64,000 nt of DNA from Neoarius graeffei (Eukaryota; Chordata; Actinopteri; Siluriformes; Ariidae): contig NC_083592.1 of the NCBI RefSeq assembly GCF_027579695.1, positions 34,540,714-34,604,713 on the forward strand, read 5' to 3'. How positions within the stretch are numbered: position 1 is the first letter of the stretch; each line of letters begins with the position of its first letter. The notes below the pieces were generated by a model, which saw only the letters and a list, made by a program, of their open reading frames with translations, was not told the DNA's origin and did no database searches. Position numbers and translations under genes: made by a program. Shown here in pieces: positions 21,774 through 32,035 of this stretch.

Positions 21774-22500
21774 ATGGAATCCTCCCCGTTCGCGGACTTG
21801 GTCCACGCCCTCGCCACGGCTCAGCAGAGCCAGCACCAGGCACTCGTCACGCTCCGGAAGGAGCAGGAGCGCCGCTTCAAAGCCCTGGTGCTGGCTCAAC
21901 AGGAAGACCGAGAGGCGTTCCGGCGCCTCCTCGCGTCGGCGGGATCCACCGGCGCCCCGGCCGCGGGCCCATCTCCCATCACCTTGACTAAGATGGGCCC
22001 GCAGGACGACCCCGAGGCGTTCATCGCGTTATTCGAACAGGTCGCCGAAGCCTCGGGGTGGCCGATGGAGCAGCGCGCGGCGCGCCTCCTCCCCCTCCTG
22101 ACGGGAGAGGCGCAGTTAGCCGCACTACAGCTCCCCGCCGACTGCCGGCTGGCCTACGCCGACCTTCGCCGGGCTGTCCTCCAGCGCGTGGGGCGCACGC
22201 CGGAGCAGCAGCGCCAGTGCTTCTGCACGCTACGAATGGAGGAAGTCGGCAGCCCGTTCGTGTTCGGCCAGCAGCTCCGGGACGCCTGCTGGCGGTGGCT
22301 GAGGGCCGAAGATCGCGACGCCGAGGGGATCATCGACCAGGTGGCGCTGGAACAGTTCATCGCCCGCCTACCCGCCAGAACCGCAGAGTGGGTCCAGTGC
22401 CACCGCCCGGCGTCGCTGGATCAGGCCGTAGGACTGGCGGAGGATCATCTGGCGGCTGTCCCGGCGGCAAGACAACGGAGGACGTCATCTTCTCTTCTCT
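21774..22500 (+). CDS. Gag of Gmr1 copy 1 (N-terminal capsid part)
   Basis: The start is taken at MESSPFADLV, the first ATG after the primer-binding site. An upstream ATG at 21714 lies in the LTR and reads through the primer site, so it is unlikely to be used. The region encodes a coiled-coil-prone glutamine/arginine segment, then a capsid-like block (MGPQDDPEAF...EQVAEASGW, LLPLLTGEAQ) followed by AYADLRRAVLQRVG. It forms the particle shell around the RNA. The frame leaves register in a CT-rich tract at about 22487-22520, where the proline-rich linker begins. The block that copy 2 has deleted is present here. Confidence 0.85.
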
Positions 22501-23124
22501 CTCTTTCCTCCCTCCTCCTGTGTCCCGTCCTCGCCCCATTCCCCCACCTCAGAGGCGGGGGCCGGCTCCACCCCAGCCGGCCCGCCGCACTCGTGGTGCC
22601 CTCCCGTTTCTCCCTTCTGCGTCTGTCTCTCCCCCCCCTCAGGTGAGTGACCCTCAATCCACAGCTGCAGAGGGGAGGCCCGGGCCGGTTTGCTGGCGCT
22701 GCGGGGAACCGGGCCACCTGCAGCAACAGTGTGCCGCGATGGAGGTGGGGGCGGTGGTGCGGATCCCCGACGCGCCAGAGGCTGCCCTCGATCAGGCCGG
22801 AGCGTATCGCATACCGGTAAGTGTACAAGGGGCGACATATCAGGCGTTGGTGGATTCAGGGTGCAACCAGACCTCGATCCGCCAAAGCCTGGTGCAAGAC
22901 GAGGCATTGGGGGGAGCACAAGGGGTGAAGGTGTTGTGTGTGCACGGGGATGTTCACTGCTACCCGTTGGTGTCGGTCCACATATATTTCAGAGGGGAAA
23001 AATCTATAGTGAAGGCGGCGGTTAATCCTCGCCTTACCCACTCTTTGATCTTGGGGACTGATTGGCCGGGATTTCGGGGGTTGATGGCACACCTAGTAAA
23101 GAGTGGGTCCTGCCAGTTAACAGG
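22501..23124 (+). pseudogene. Zinc knuckle and aspartic protease of Gmr1 copy 1
   Basis: After the shift, the frame encodes a proline-rich linker, a C-x2-C-x4-H-x4-C RNA-binding knuckle (CWRCGEPGHLQQQC, 22691-22732) and a retropepsin with the active-site DSG at 22853-22861 (ALVDSGCNQTS) and a closing SLILGTDW block. The frame is lost at a 10-G run near 23123-23132, which is one base longer than the equivalent stretch in copy 2. Confidence 0.88.
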
Positions 23125-23132
23125 GGGGGGGG

Positions 23133-24298
23133 CCCGGTGTCGTTTTGGCTGGAGCTGCGGTCGCAGAGCCGTCTACGTCATCTCCGCGACAGAGTGAGGA
23201 GCCCCCGGCCCCTCCTCTTTCTATTGGGGAATCCCTCGCGGATTTCCCACTGGAACAATCGCGAGACGAAACTCTGCGACACGCGTTTGACCAAGTGAGA
23301 GTAATCGATGGTCAAACGCTCCAGCCGAATGCCACCCCGACCTTCCCCTATTTTTCCATTTTAAAGGATAGGTTATACCGAGTGACGCAGGACACTCAGA
23401 CGAAGGAGCGTGTCACCCAGTTGTTAATTCCAAAGAGCCGCCGGGAATTGGTATTCCAGGCGGCCCACTTTAATCCCATGGCAGGACACCTCGGGCAGGA
23501 TAAAACACTCGCCCGGATAATGGCCCGATTCTATTGGCCGGGGATTCGCGGCGACGTCCGTAAGTGGTGTGCGGCGTGCCGCGAATGCCAGTTAGTAAAT
23601 CCAGCGGCCATTCCAAAAGCGCCCTTGCGCCCCCTACCATTAATCGAGACCCCGTTTGAAAGAATTGGGATGGATCTCGTCGGGCCATTAGATCGGTCGA
23701 CACGAGGGTACCGCTTTATATTGGTTCTGGTGGACTATGCAACGCGATACCCGGAAGCGGTGCCTCTTCGCAATATCTCCGCACGTAGTATTGCAGAGGC
23801 CCTCTTCCACGTCATCTCCCGGGTCGGAATCCCGAAAGAGATTCTGACGGACCAAGGCACCTCGTTTATGTCACGAACACTGGCCGAACTGTATGGGCTA
23901 CTGGGTATTAAGCCGATCCGCACCAGCGTGTATCACCCACAGACGGACGGTTTAGTCGAACGGTTCAACCGCACCCTCAAGAATATTATCAAAAAATTCG
24001 TAAGTGAGGACGCACGTAACTGGGATAAGTGGCTCGAACCCTTGTTGTTTGCAGTGCGAGAGGTCCCCCAAGCCTCCACGGGGTTCTCCCCGTTTGAATT
24101 ATTGTATGGGCGTAAGCCGCGCGGCATCTTAGATGTACTGCGGGAAAATTGGGAGGAGGGACCTTCGCAAAGCAAAAATGAAATTCAATACGTTATGGAT
24201 CTGCGCGCAAAACTCCACACACTCACCCACTTAACTCAGGAGAATTTGCGGCAGGCCCAGGAACGCCAAACCCGCCTGTACAACAAGGGCACGCGCCT
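23133..24298 (+). pseudogene. Integrase of Gmr1 copy 1, placed before RT
   Basis: The HHCC zinc module (H-x6-H at HFNPMAGH, 23466-23489, then WC-x2-C-x2-CQ) precedes a DDE core: D at 23672 (GMDLVGPL), D at 23850 (ILTDQGT) and E at 23958 (GLVERF), with 35 residues between the last two. It would insert the cDNA into the genome. The frame breaks near 24299, where one base is missing relative to copy 2 (CTTAAGAG against CTTAGAGAG). Confidence 0.9.
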
Positions 24299-24714
24299 TA
24301 AGAGTTCACTCCGGGAGATAAGGTACTCGTCCTGTTGCCCACGTCGAGCTCCAAATTAATCGCCAAGTGGCAAGGGCCCTTTGAGGTCACACGGCGAGTC
24401 GGGGACGTCGACTATGAGGTTAGGCGAACGGACAGGGAGGGGGCGCTACAGATCTACCACCTCAATCTGCTGAAGCTCTGGAACGAGGAGGTCCCCGTGG
24501 CGTTGGTGTCGGTAGTTCCGGAGAAGGCGGAGCTGGGGCCAGAGGTTCAAAAAGGGTCATTGGCATCTCGCACCTCTCCGGTCCCCTGTGGAGACCACCT
24601 CTCCCCGACCCAACTCACGGAGGTCGCCCAGTTGCAGGCCGAGTTTTCAGATGTGTTCTCGCCCCTGCCCGGTCGCACCAACCTCATAGAACACCACATA
24701 GAGACGCCCCGGGG
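24299..24714 (+). pseudogene. Integrase C-terminal GPY/F module and linker, copy 1
   Basis: Reads LLPTSSSKLIAKWQGPFEV...DYEV, a GPY/F-type module of Ty3/gypsy integrases, then QIYHLNLLKLW and a linker leading to the reverse transcriptase. The frame ends where a C run has four instead of five bases at about 24707-24710. Having this module upstream of RT confirms that the entire integrase, not a fragment, was moved. Confidence 0.85.
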
Positions 24715-26100
24715 GTGGTAGTGCGTAGCCGTCCTTATAGATTACCCGAACACAAAAAAAAGGTGGTTCGGGAAGAACTTCAGGCCATGCTCGAAATAGG
24801 CATCGTCGAGGAGTCCCACAGTGACTGGAGCAGCCCGGTGGTCTTGGTTCCCAAGGCCGACGGCTCGGTCCGGTTCTGTGTGGACTATAGAAAAGTCAAT
24901 GCGGTGTCTAAATTCGACGCGTACCCAATGCCTCGTATTGATGAGCTGCTCGATCGACTAGGCACGGCTCGCTTTTACTCGACACTGGATTTGACGAAGG
25001 GATATTGGCAGATCCCCTTGACTCCATTATCCCAGGAAAAAACGGCCTTTTCCACACCGTTCGGCTTACACCAGTTCGTCACACTTCCATTTGGGCTGTT
25101 TGGGGCACCCGCTACATTTCAGCGGCTGATGGACCGGGTCCTCCGGCCCCATGCCACTTATGCGGCCGCTTACTTGGATGATATCATCATTTATAGTAAT
25201 GACTGGCAGCGGCACCTGCAACACCTGAGGGCCGTCCTTAGGTCACTGAGGCGGGCGGGGCTCACTGCCAACCCGAAGAAGTGTGCGATTGGGCGGGTGG
25301 AAGTACGGTATCTGGGCTTCCACTTGGGTAACGGGCAGGTGCGTCCCCAAATTAATAAGATAGCAGCGATTGCGGCCTGCCCGAGGCCCAAGACCAAAAA
25401 GGGGGTGAGACAGTTCCTGGGGCTGGCTGGCTATTATCGTAGGTTTATACCTAATTATTCGGACGTCACCAGCCCATTGACTGACCTCACTAAAAAGGGG
25501 GCGCCAGATCCGGTCCAGTGGACGGAGCAGTGCCAGCGGGCTTTCTCTGAGGTAAAGGCTGCACTGTGTGGGGGGCCACTTTTGCACTCCCCTGACTTCT
25601 CTCTCCCTTTTTTGTTACAGACGGATGCGTCGGACAGAGGGCTGGGGGCCGTTTTGTCCCAGCAGGTGGGGGGAGAGGATCGCCCAGTACTATACATCAG
25701 CCGAAAGCTGTCGGTGCGCGAGGGGCGCTACAGCACCATCGAGAAAGAGTGTCTGGCGATCAAGTGGGCGGTCCTCGCCCTCCGTTACTACCTGCTGGGG
25801 CGCTCTTTCACCCTCTGTTCGGACCACGCGCCCCTCCAGTGGCTCCACCGCATGAAGGATGCCAACGCGCGGATCACCCGTTGGTATCTAGCGCTCCAAC
25901 CTTTCAACTTCAAGGTGGTCCACAGGCCGGGGGCGCAGATGGTCGTGGCGGACTTCCTCTCCCGTCAAGGGGGGGGGGGGGGGGGGAGTCGGCTGCGGGC
26001 CGGACGGGCGCCCGGCCTGAGTCGGGCGGTGGGGCTATGTGGCAGCGGGGGCGTGGTCAAGCGCCGGTCTGTGACAGGAGGGCGGAGTCAGGGAAGGTAA
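24715..26100 (+). pseudogene. Reverse transcriptase and RNase H of Gmr1 copy 1
   Basis: The frame contains the RT blocks VPKADGSVRFCVDYRKVN, FYSTLDLTKGYWQIPL, FGLFGAPATFQ and the catalytic YLDD at 25171-25182, then RNase H with LQTDASDRGLGAVL, STIEKECLAIKWA and LCSDHAPLQWL. The core is complete and uninterrupted. An 18-base G run near 25971-25988, eight bases longer than in copy 2, shifts the terminal tail, which then runs into the 3' LTR and stops at 26100. Confidence 0.92.
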
Positions 26101-26361
26101 GTGGCAGAATCGCTTCACCTGAGTGTGATTAACCTATGTTTTGTGTGTGTTCTCCCCAGTAAACCGCGCCCTATTTAAGGAGGGAAAGTGAGAGCAGAGG
26201 GGAGTGTTGATCCAGAGGAGACGACAGTCTGTGTGTGCGCGTCAGCCTCTTAGACTGAATTCTGTGTGTTAGACTGAAAAGTTTGGCAATAAAACCCAGT
26301 TGTCATCCTGATCTCTGTCCTGCCGTCTTCTGTGCTCCACCCACACCTTGTACACGCCACA
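26038..26361 (+). repeat. 3' LTR of Gmr1 copy 1
   Basis: 324 bp, TGTGGCAG...CACGCCACA, preceded by a short purine-rich GCGGTGGGG. It differs from the 5' LTR at two bases: CCAGAG for CCAGAT, and TACACG for TACATG. Confidence 0.95.
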
Positions 26362-26602
26362 GTACCTTCTCAGCATAACGCTCCCGTGCCTGCTTATCCA
26401 AACTTTCACAGTAGTGCTCCATCACTTCAGATGTCTAAATTCTTTTTAAAAAATCCAAGCTTTTAAGCCCTCTAACGCGGAAACGAATTGCTAAATGTGT
26501 ACTCTATGATGTGTACTCTATGAGCGCTCTGGAGCGAGTGACTTCCAAGATGGCCGCGCATGCGCAGTGTTACTATTTTTAGCATCATCTCGGAGCCCTC
26601 TA

Positions 26603-26821
26603 TTGAATTAATTCAACAAAGTGTAAGTACGGGACAAATGTGTTGTGTGTTGCAGTAGTGCACATTATGCAGGTGTTTAGTGGCAAGTCAAATGTTAGCC
26701 TTAGCTCCACCACCCAATATAATAGCTGTCTTGCTAACGTTAAACACGCCTGCATAATGTGCACTACTGCAACACATACAACACATTTGTCCCACACTTA
26801 CACTTTGTTGAATTAATTCAA
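26603..26821. repeat. Long hairpin near the right end of the ISL2EU-like element
   Basis: Two arms of about 85 bp (TTGAATTAATTCAACAAAG... and its inverse ending ...CTTTGTTGAATTAATTCAA), with a centre of about 45 bp around 26700-26735. The match is nearly perfect. It lies 20 bp inside the right terminal repeat and may be a palindromic MITE or part of the element's own subterminal structure. Confidence 0.85.
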
Positions 26822-26963
26822 TATCACAGTAGGCACTTAAGTCCACTCGATCCTTGTTTACAGGCCCGGCGCCAGGAACAGTTTACTAAGGGGGCAATTA
26901 TTTTTCATATAGTGTGTAGTAGCGATGGCGGTCTGACAACGTGTTTCAAACAATTAACTGCGC

Positions 26964-27705
26964 CAGTGGCGTGCACAGACATTTTGGGGGGCAAGTGCTC
27001 TGGGGGGAAAAAGGGCACTTTTTTGCACATGTGGAACACCTTATTATAAAAGTCTGAGATTTAACCCTCCTCTTGTGTTCGGGTCGCCACTGACCCGTTT
27101 TAGTTTTTAAAGATGTAAAACAACCACTTAATGTTAATTTATTACATCAAGGCTTTTTGACTTTGCCAGGAATCTCTAGTTGAACAAAATAGAAAAAGAA
27201 ATTTTTGTTTTCCTAAATCTGAAAATGGTCTAGCAAAAAATATAATACTTATGTGCAGTTGTTTCTGTATGTGACGGGCTACTTCACGACAAAATAATTA
27301 CAGGTTGGGCTTAGAGGGCAAACAATACATTTTCACTCGATTCATGTGTTACCTGGCTGGTGGGGCAGGGGAAGAGCTGACTGACTGCCCGATGTGTTGT
27401 CTGCGCTACGACAAGGCCGTGGCTTCCAGGATGCTATGCTGCTGCAACCTCACATTGAATGCACTGCACGCTTGTTCACGTGACAGAGCAAGAGAGACAG
27501 AGGTCCGGTGTGTGTGCGGAGGGGGCACACATCGGGACATTATTTTCACACACGCTTTTAATGCCGCGGCTTTTCTAAAAGATCATGTCAACATTGGCCT
27601 CAGTAAACTGTAAAAAAAAAAAAATTCAAAAGGGCACTTTTTTGGACAGAGGGCAGAGGGGCAGGTGCTTGAGCACCACCTCGTGTCTATCTGTGCACGC
27701 CACTG
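26964..27705. mobile_element. hAT element with AACTGCGC duplication
   Basis: CAGTGGCGTGCACAGA begins the element and is mirrored at its end. Both flanks are AACTGCGC (26956-26963 and 27706-27713). At 742 bp with no transposase-like frame it is non-autonomous. AAAGGGCACTTTTTT words repeat near both ends. Confidence 0.93.
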
Positions 27706-27713
27706 AACTGCGC

Positions 27714-28369
27714 CAACCACAAAACCACGGCCCCAAAGGTTGCTTTAGTACGGGAAAATCATGTGACATATTACCAGGGCAGTTGCGCTTTATCAACTCC
27801 TGTGCCCACCTGTTAACCCTCCCCTCCAATTTTCTCACAGACACACGTTACAACCGGAAAGATGCCAAACATAAAACAACACACACAAACCTACAGGCAA
27901 GTCCTTTAAATTTAAAATACATACAAATAGCTCCGCGGCATGAAAACAAAACATCAATGCAAGTCTAAGGTACTTGGCTCGGCGGCCAAAATCATAATTT
28001 AAAAAAATCAACAGACCCCGCGGCTGCACCAGTAATAGCCTTCCTGACTCGCACCGAGTCAACGCTAACCACTTAATCCGCGATCCCAGTTTAGGCGTGT
28101 AGGGGACAAAACACTCTGAAGTGATGAATTTTCACCCCCGCTGCATGGGGGGGTGACGTCAACGACACATATTCTTACGCTATTTGCGCACAAAGCGGAC
28201 CATATATGAACACATACACCAACATAAACGGAGATAAACTTAGCCTACAAAGAAAGAAAATGGATTCACAATATTGTGATTGAATTCGTTTAATTTGGTG
28301 GGGGAAAGACTACTCCCGTAAACTTGACTGCATATTACAGGATATTGCAGAGACAGTGCACTTGTAGAG
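27714..28369. other. No gene seen; may continue an older repeat
   Basis: Sequence flanking the hAT insertion (from about 26862) looks like one pre-existing unit, with GGCCCGGCGCCAGGAAC at its left. I could not find its right end. No exon or RNA gene is recognised. Confidence 0.4.
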
Positions 28370-29341
28370 TAGAGTGGGGTAATACGCCCCCGTGGGGTAA
28401 TACGCCCCCGGCCTGTTTTACCCAAAATAACCACCAGATGGTGCAAAGTTACATTTCTATTGTTGCTATGGACTGGCTTGACAACCGGGATATACAAATA
28501 TCCACTGTGGATCGCATATCAGCAACACAGCAGAGAGAAATCAAATTTCATGGTAAGTGATATAATTTTCAGATATCAGTAAAACTGTATTTAGATAGCT
28601 GCTATTTCATCAGATATCACAGCTGTGTATGTGGTATGAGTAGACAAGTCAGTACGTTAAAAAAATACATTAGGTATAAAAAGTTGAATCACATTTTGAA
28701 AGTAAGACCCTTTTTTGTAAAAGTGTAGTCTGTGGGGTAAAACGTCCCCTTAATGGCGGGGTAAATGGCCCCCAGGGGGCATCGTTTCCTTTTATCATAA
28801 TTACTGTATTTCATACATTTCTGAATAGCAGATACATAGTTTTTAATAACATCTCGCTTACCTGGTTGAGTAAAGCAAGTAATTTGAACTTAATATTAAA
28901 AAAAAATAATATTAGCATTATTTATTGATGCACTTGTTCTTTGTTAATTCATGTTCAATCCACACAAAATTATATTGAAATTAAAATGCGAAATATAATA
29001 AAATAATGCATCTATTAATTAATTCAGGGATATTTTCTTGTTTCTTTCACATTATAGGCTTAAGTAAACACATTTGCTATCCAAACAGCTTTTTTTGAGT
29101 GAGGGGGCCTATTGCCCCACCTCAGGGGGCCTTTTACCCCACTGGGGGGGGGAAGGCCCCCTTGGCACAATGTTTGTTTTTGTTAAAAAAAAAAAAATAA
29201 GTATTAACTTTAGGCAAACTTTAGGTGGCATTATTGTTCATGTCACTGTTGTCAAAAACTATGATAAAGCTAAACACATGGTTCATTTCAACTTGGAGAA
29301 AAACTGAATTTTCCTTAAGGGGGGCTGTTTCCCCCACTCTA
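28370..29341 (+). mobile_element. Unclassified TIR element with GGGGTAA/GCCCC motifs
   Basis: The left end TAGAGTGGGGTAA and the inverted right end (TAGAGTGGGGGAA) define about 972 bp. Subterminal words of the form GGGGTAANACGCCCC occur at 28376, 28394, 28735 and 28760, with inverted forms near 29108-29145. A possible exon (28439-28553) reads VQSYISIVAMDWLDNRDIQI and meets a GTAAGTG donor at 28554. I do not recognise the product. Confidence 0.6.
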
Positions 29342-29427
29342 ATATTTCGTATTTGAAAATGCAAATTATTAATACGTCTATAATACATTATATTTTCATA
29401 AAAAAACAATTAAATGATCTGAGTCTC

Positions 29428-29810
29428 AGGACAGCACGGTGGTGTAGTGGTTAGCGCTGTCGCCTCACAGCAAGAAGGTCCTGGGTTCGAGCCCCAGGGC
29501 CGGCGAGGGCCTTTCTGTGTGGAGTTTGCATGTTCTCCCCGTGTCCGCGTGGGTTTCCTCCGGGTGCTCCGGTTTCCCCCACAGTCCAAAGACATGCAGG
29601 TTAGGTTAACTGGTGACTCTAAATTGACCGTAGGTGTGAATGTGAGTGTGAATGGTTGTCTGTGTCTATGTGTCAGCCCTGTGATGACCTGGCGACTTGT
29701 CCAGGGTGTACCCCGCCTTTCACCTGTAGTCAGCTGAGATAGGCTCCAGCTTGCCTGCGACCCTGTAGAAGGATAAAGCGGCTAGAGATAATGAGATGAG
29801 ATGAGATGAG
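29428..29810 (+). mobile_element. V-SINE, full length, 11-bp duplication
   Basis: Head CACGGTGGTGTAGTGGTTAG with A-box and B-box (GGGTTCGAGCC) spacing of a tRNA promoter, V-SINE core, and (GAGAT)n tail. ATCTGAGTCTC flanks it at 29417-29427 and 29811-29821. Confidence 0.95.
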
Positions 29811-29821
29811 ATCTGAGTCTC

Positions 29822-29897
29822 CGTTGAGGGGGCGGGGCTGTAGCCACGAGGGGGCGACGCCCCCTTTCGCCCCCCCACGGTGCCGGGTCCGCTTGTT
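29822..29897. repeat. GC-rich palindromic patch
   Basis: Contains the inverted words GGGGGCGACGCCCCC and AGGGGGCG/CGCCCCC, unlike the AT-rich surroundings. It joins the inverted copy of family X at 29898, so it may be the rest of that element. Confidence 0.5.
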
Positions 29898-30282
29898 TAC
29901 CGTCAATGGATCGGTCACTCGTCAAACAGTCCGCCAGAATCCGAGTAGGGAATGGCTGAGCATAGCTGTCAGTCAAACACAAGTTAGCCAATGGGAATGC
30001 ATTCCTGGACAGCCCACCCACACGGGAAGTTTGTGCCAAAACTGCAAGCAAAAAGTCAGGGAGTGCAAACGAGAAAGCTGGAATCGCAACCAAAATAAAT
30101 TACGTCAAACAAAACCAAGAAAGACGCGGAACAAAAATAAAAGGTTTCTGAAGAGTAATAGACTGATATTTTGCACGATTACACGAATAATTTGTTTGCC
30201 AGTCTAAAAAAATTGACTTTTTTTTGTATTTTGATTTGTCGTTTTTGTTTGATATTTCAAAAGTATTGTATGAACATGACTA
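29898..30282 (-). repeat. Dispersed repeat family X, inverted copy
   Basis: The reverse complement matches 18597-18740 joined directly to 19841-20110, and it contains the empty target site of the hAT at 18741-19840. This supports the boundaries of that insertion. Confidence 0.88.
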
Positions 30283-31093
30283 GCATACTTGCCAACTTTT
30301 CAAAATTCTCATGGGGGAGAAAAGTGCGCGAGCGACATTTTCCACTGGCCGAGGGTCTGATGCGCGGTTGAAACGATAAAAACAGTGGATCCCAATTAAT
30401 TGCAACCCATTTGAAATTTATACAATTAAAGAGTTTTTGAATTGTTGATATTGTTCTATCAGTTACTCTAGGTTATGGGATTCATGCATCAGGCATGAGA
30501 GAGCTCAGAGTGAAACATCTAAAATAATACTAGTCTTGAATTTTAATATGGGTTGTTTTATGGAATCAATTTTGTGCCAAAATGTTCATACAATACTTTT
30601 GAAATATCAAACAAAAACGACAAATCAAAATACAAAAAAAGAATCAGGGTACAAAGTTTGTGTCACGGTCCAACATTCAAATTGATTCAAACTGGTTCTT
30701 GTACCAGTTTTTAAGTGAAGGACAAGTTAAAGAACAGATTTCAGGTAATTTTTTGACATATGTGTATGGTAGTTTTGTGTAATCTGCTATAAGATAAAGA
30801 TTAAGTGTCGCTTTAAGCAGGGCTGGGAGAAACAAATGAAGTGATTCTCGGAGAGGACTTTTTTTTTTTTGACAATTCAGAATCCACTACTTCCATAGTG
30901 CTTTTAATTATAAGGCTGTAAGCTTTGTGTTAGTTGTCTCTAATATTTATGTCCCAATATCTTGATCACATTTTAGGATGAAAATAATCATTTTAGATAT
31001 GTTATTTTATATTGAAAAATTAGCTGTCTCGGAGAGGACTTTTTTTGACACAATTACATACTAATTTGGTATAGGGAGGAGGAATTACAATAA
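30283..31093. other. No gene; third fragment of family X
   Basis: 30558-30645 repeats the first 90 bp of family X in direct orientation, inserted between GGGTTGTTTTA and ATCAGGGTAC, a junction found uninterrupted and inverted near 32892-32918. The remainder is anonymous. Confidence 0.6.
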
Positions 31094-31466
31094 CATCTCA
31101 TCTCATCTCATTATCTCTAGCCGCTTTATCCTTCTACAGGGTCGCAGGCAAGCTGGAGCCTATCCCAGCTGACTACGGGCGAAAGGCAGGGTACACCCTG
31201 GACAAGTCGCCAGGTCATCACAGGGCTGACACATAGACACAGACAACCATTCACACTCACACCTACGGTCAATTTAGAGTCACCAGTTAACCTAACCTGC
31301 ATGTCTTTGGACTGTGGGGGAAACCGGAGCACCCGGAGGAAACCCACGCGGACACGGGGAGAACATGCAAACTCCGCACAGAAAGGCCCTCGCCGGCCCC
31401 GGGGCTCGAACCCAGGACCTTCTTGCTGTGAGGCGACAGCGCTAACCACTACACCACCGTGCCGCC
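31094..31466 (-). mobile_element. V-SINE, full length
   Basis: Inverted copy with (CTCAT)n tail on the left and GTGCCGCC head on the right. One GTGTGAAT unit of the central variable repeat is missing compared with other copies. No clear duplication at the flanks. Confidence 0.92.
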
Positions 31467-31689
31467 GCATAGCATGAGTATTTGTGTATATATATGATTT
31501 GATTTGGGGAATATATACCATGTTGGTATGTCTTGGTATGTTTTTTGTTGTTGTTGATTTTGCTTTCTTTTGTGTATATATAGTTTATTATGGTGGAGAG
31601 AGCAAATAAACAACAGCGCCCCCCCTTACAATTTTTGTTGTTGCTATACTTAATGTTCCATTCGTATTTAAAAAAATGGTTGTTGTACA

Positions 31690-32035
31690 CATTTTTATTT
31701 TTTCCTTTTACACATTTTAAACATCTGTGCTTTTTGAAAACATCTTTTTTACACATTTAAAACATCTGTGCTTTTTTAAAACATTTTTTTTACACATTTT
31801 AAACATCTGCTTTTTTAAAAGCATCTTGTTTTACACATTTTAAACATCTGTGCTTTTTTAAAACCTCTTTTTTACACATTTTAAACATCTGTGCTTTTTA
31901 AAACATCTTTTTTTTTACACATTTTAAACATCTGTGCTTTTTTAAAACATCTTTTTTACATATTTTAAACATCTGTGCTTTAAAAAAAAAAAAAAAAAAA
32001 CATCTTGTTTTACACATTTTAAACATCTCATAGCA
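31690..32035. repeat. About 41-bp tandem repeat inside a hAT relic
   Basis: Roughly eight units of TTACACATTTTAAACATCTG followed by TGCTTTTTTAAAACATC, with variable T and A run lengths. The array begins exactly where the BED-finger exon loses its conserved sequence. Confidence 0.88.

Larger units (their letters stand above)
21404..26361 (+). mobile_element. Gmr1-type Ty3/gypsy retrotransposon, copy 1
   Basis: A complete 4,958-bp LTR element with a 5-bp duplication, GTACC (21399-21403 and 26362-26366). The 324-bp LTRs differ at only two positions (about 99.4% identical). The order is gag, zinc knuckle, protease, integrase, reverse transcriptase, RNase H, that is, integrase before reverse transcriptase. 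This order with gypsy-type domains is the hallmark of Gmr1-like elements first described from Atlantic cod. Several single-base frame shifts interrupt pol. No envelope-like gene is seen. Confidence 0.95.
21068..26422 (-). pseudogene. SWIM/YqaJ-type protein exon, split by Gmr1 and SINE
   Basis: The reading frame starts at ATG 26422 (MEHYCESLDKQARERYAEK), is cut by the LTR element at 26366/21399, and resumes at 21403 with RFIGNVDPY..., continuing through KSMEAYDRFVSGWVRDV and GKVLHSQRLSQPSLHPW to AHCN at the SINE. The order K-x-ME-AY-FVSGWV, G-V-HSQRL and HC recalls the SWIM-like region ahead of the YqaJ nuclease in ISL2EU proteins. The nuclease domain itself is not visible. Apart from the two insertions the frame is open, so it was broken recently. 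Confidence 0.65.
20111..26861. mobile_element. ISL2EU-like two-gene DNA transposon, split by later insertions
   Basis: The left end GTAAACAAGGATCGAGTGGA recurs inverted at 26842-26861, and the match extends to GACTT-x-AGTG. Near the left end is a complete THAP exon on the plus strand; near the right end is a protein exon on the minus strand resembling the SWIM/YqaJ-nuclease protein found in ISL2EU transposons. The genes converge. A V-SINE (20674-21055) and a Gmr1-type retrotransposon (21404-26361) are inserted in the second gene. Class assignment is from protein resemblance remembered, not searched. Confidence 0.65.

Noticed and set aside
22058..22489. Long alternative frames overlapping gag in copy 1 and opposite strand frames in the GC-rich gag/linker
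   Set aside because: High-GC shadows of gag; copy 2 shows which frame is used.
29440..29500. tRNA gene
   Set aside because: The A-box and B-box belong to the tRNA-like head of a V-SINE; no cloverleaf closes and the same head occurs in every SINE copy.
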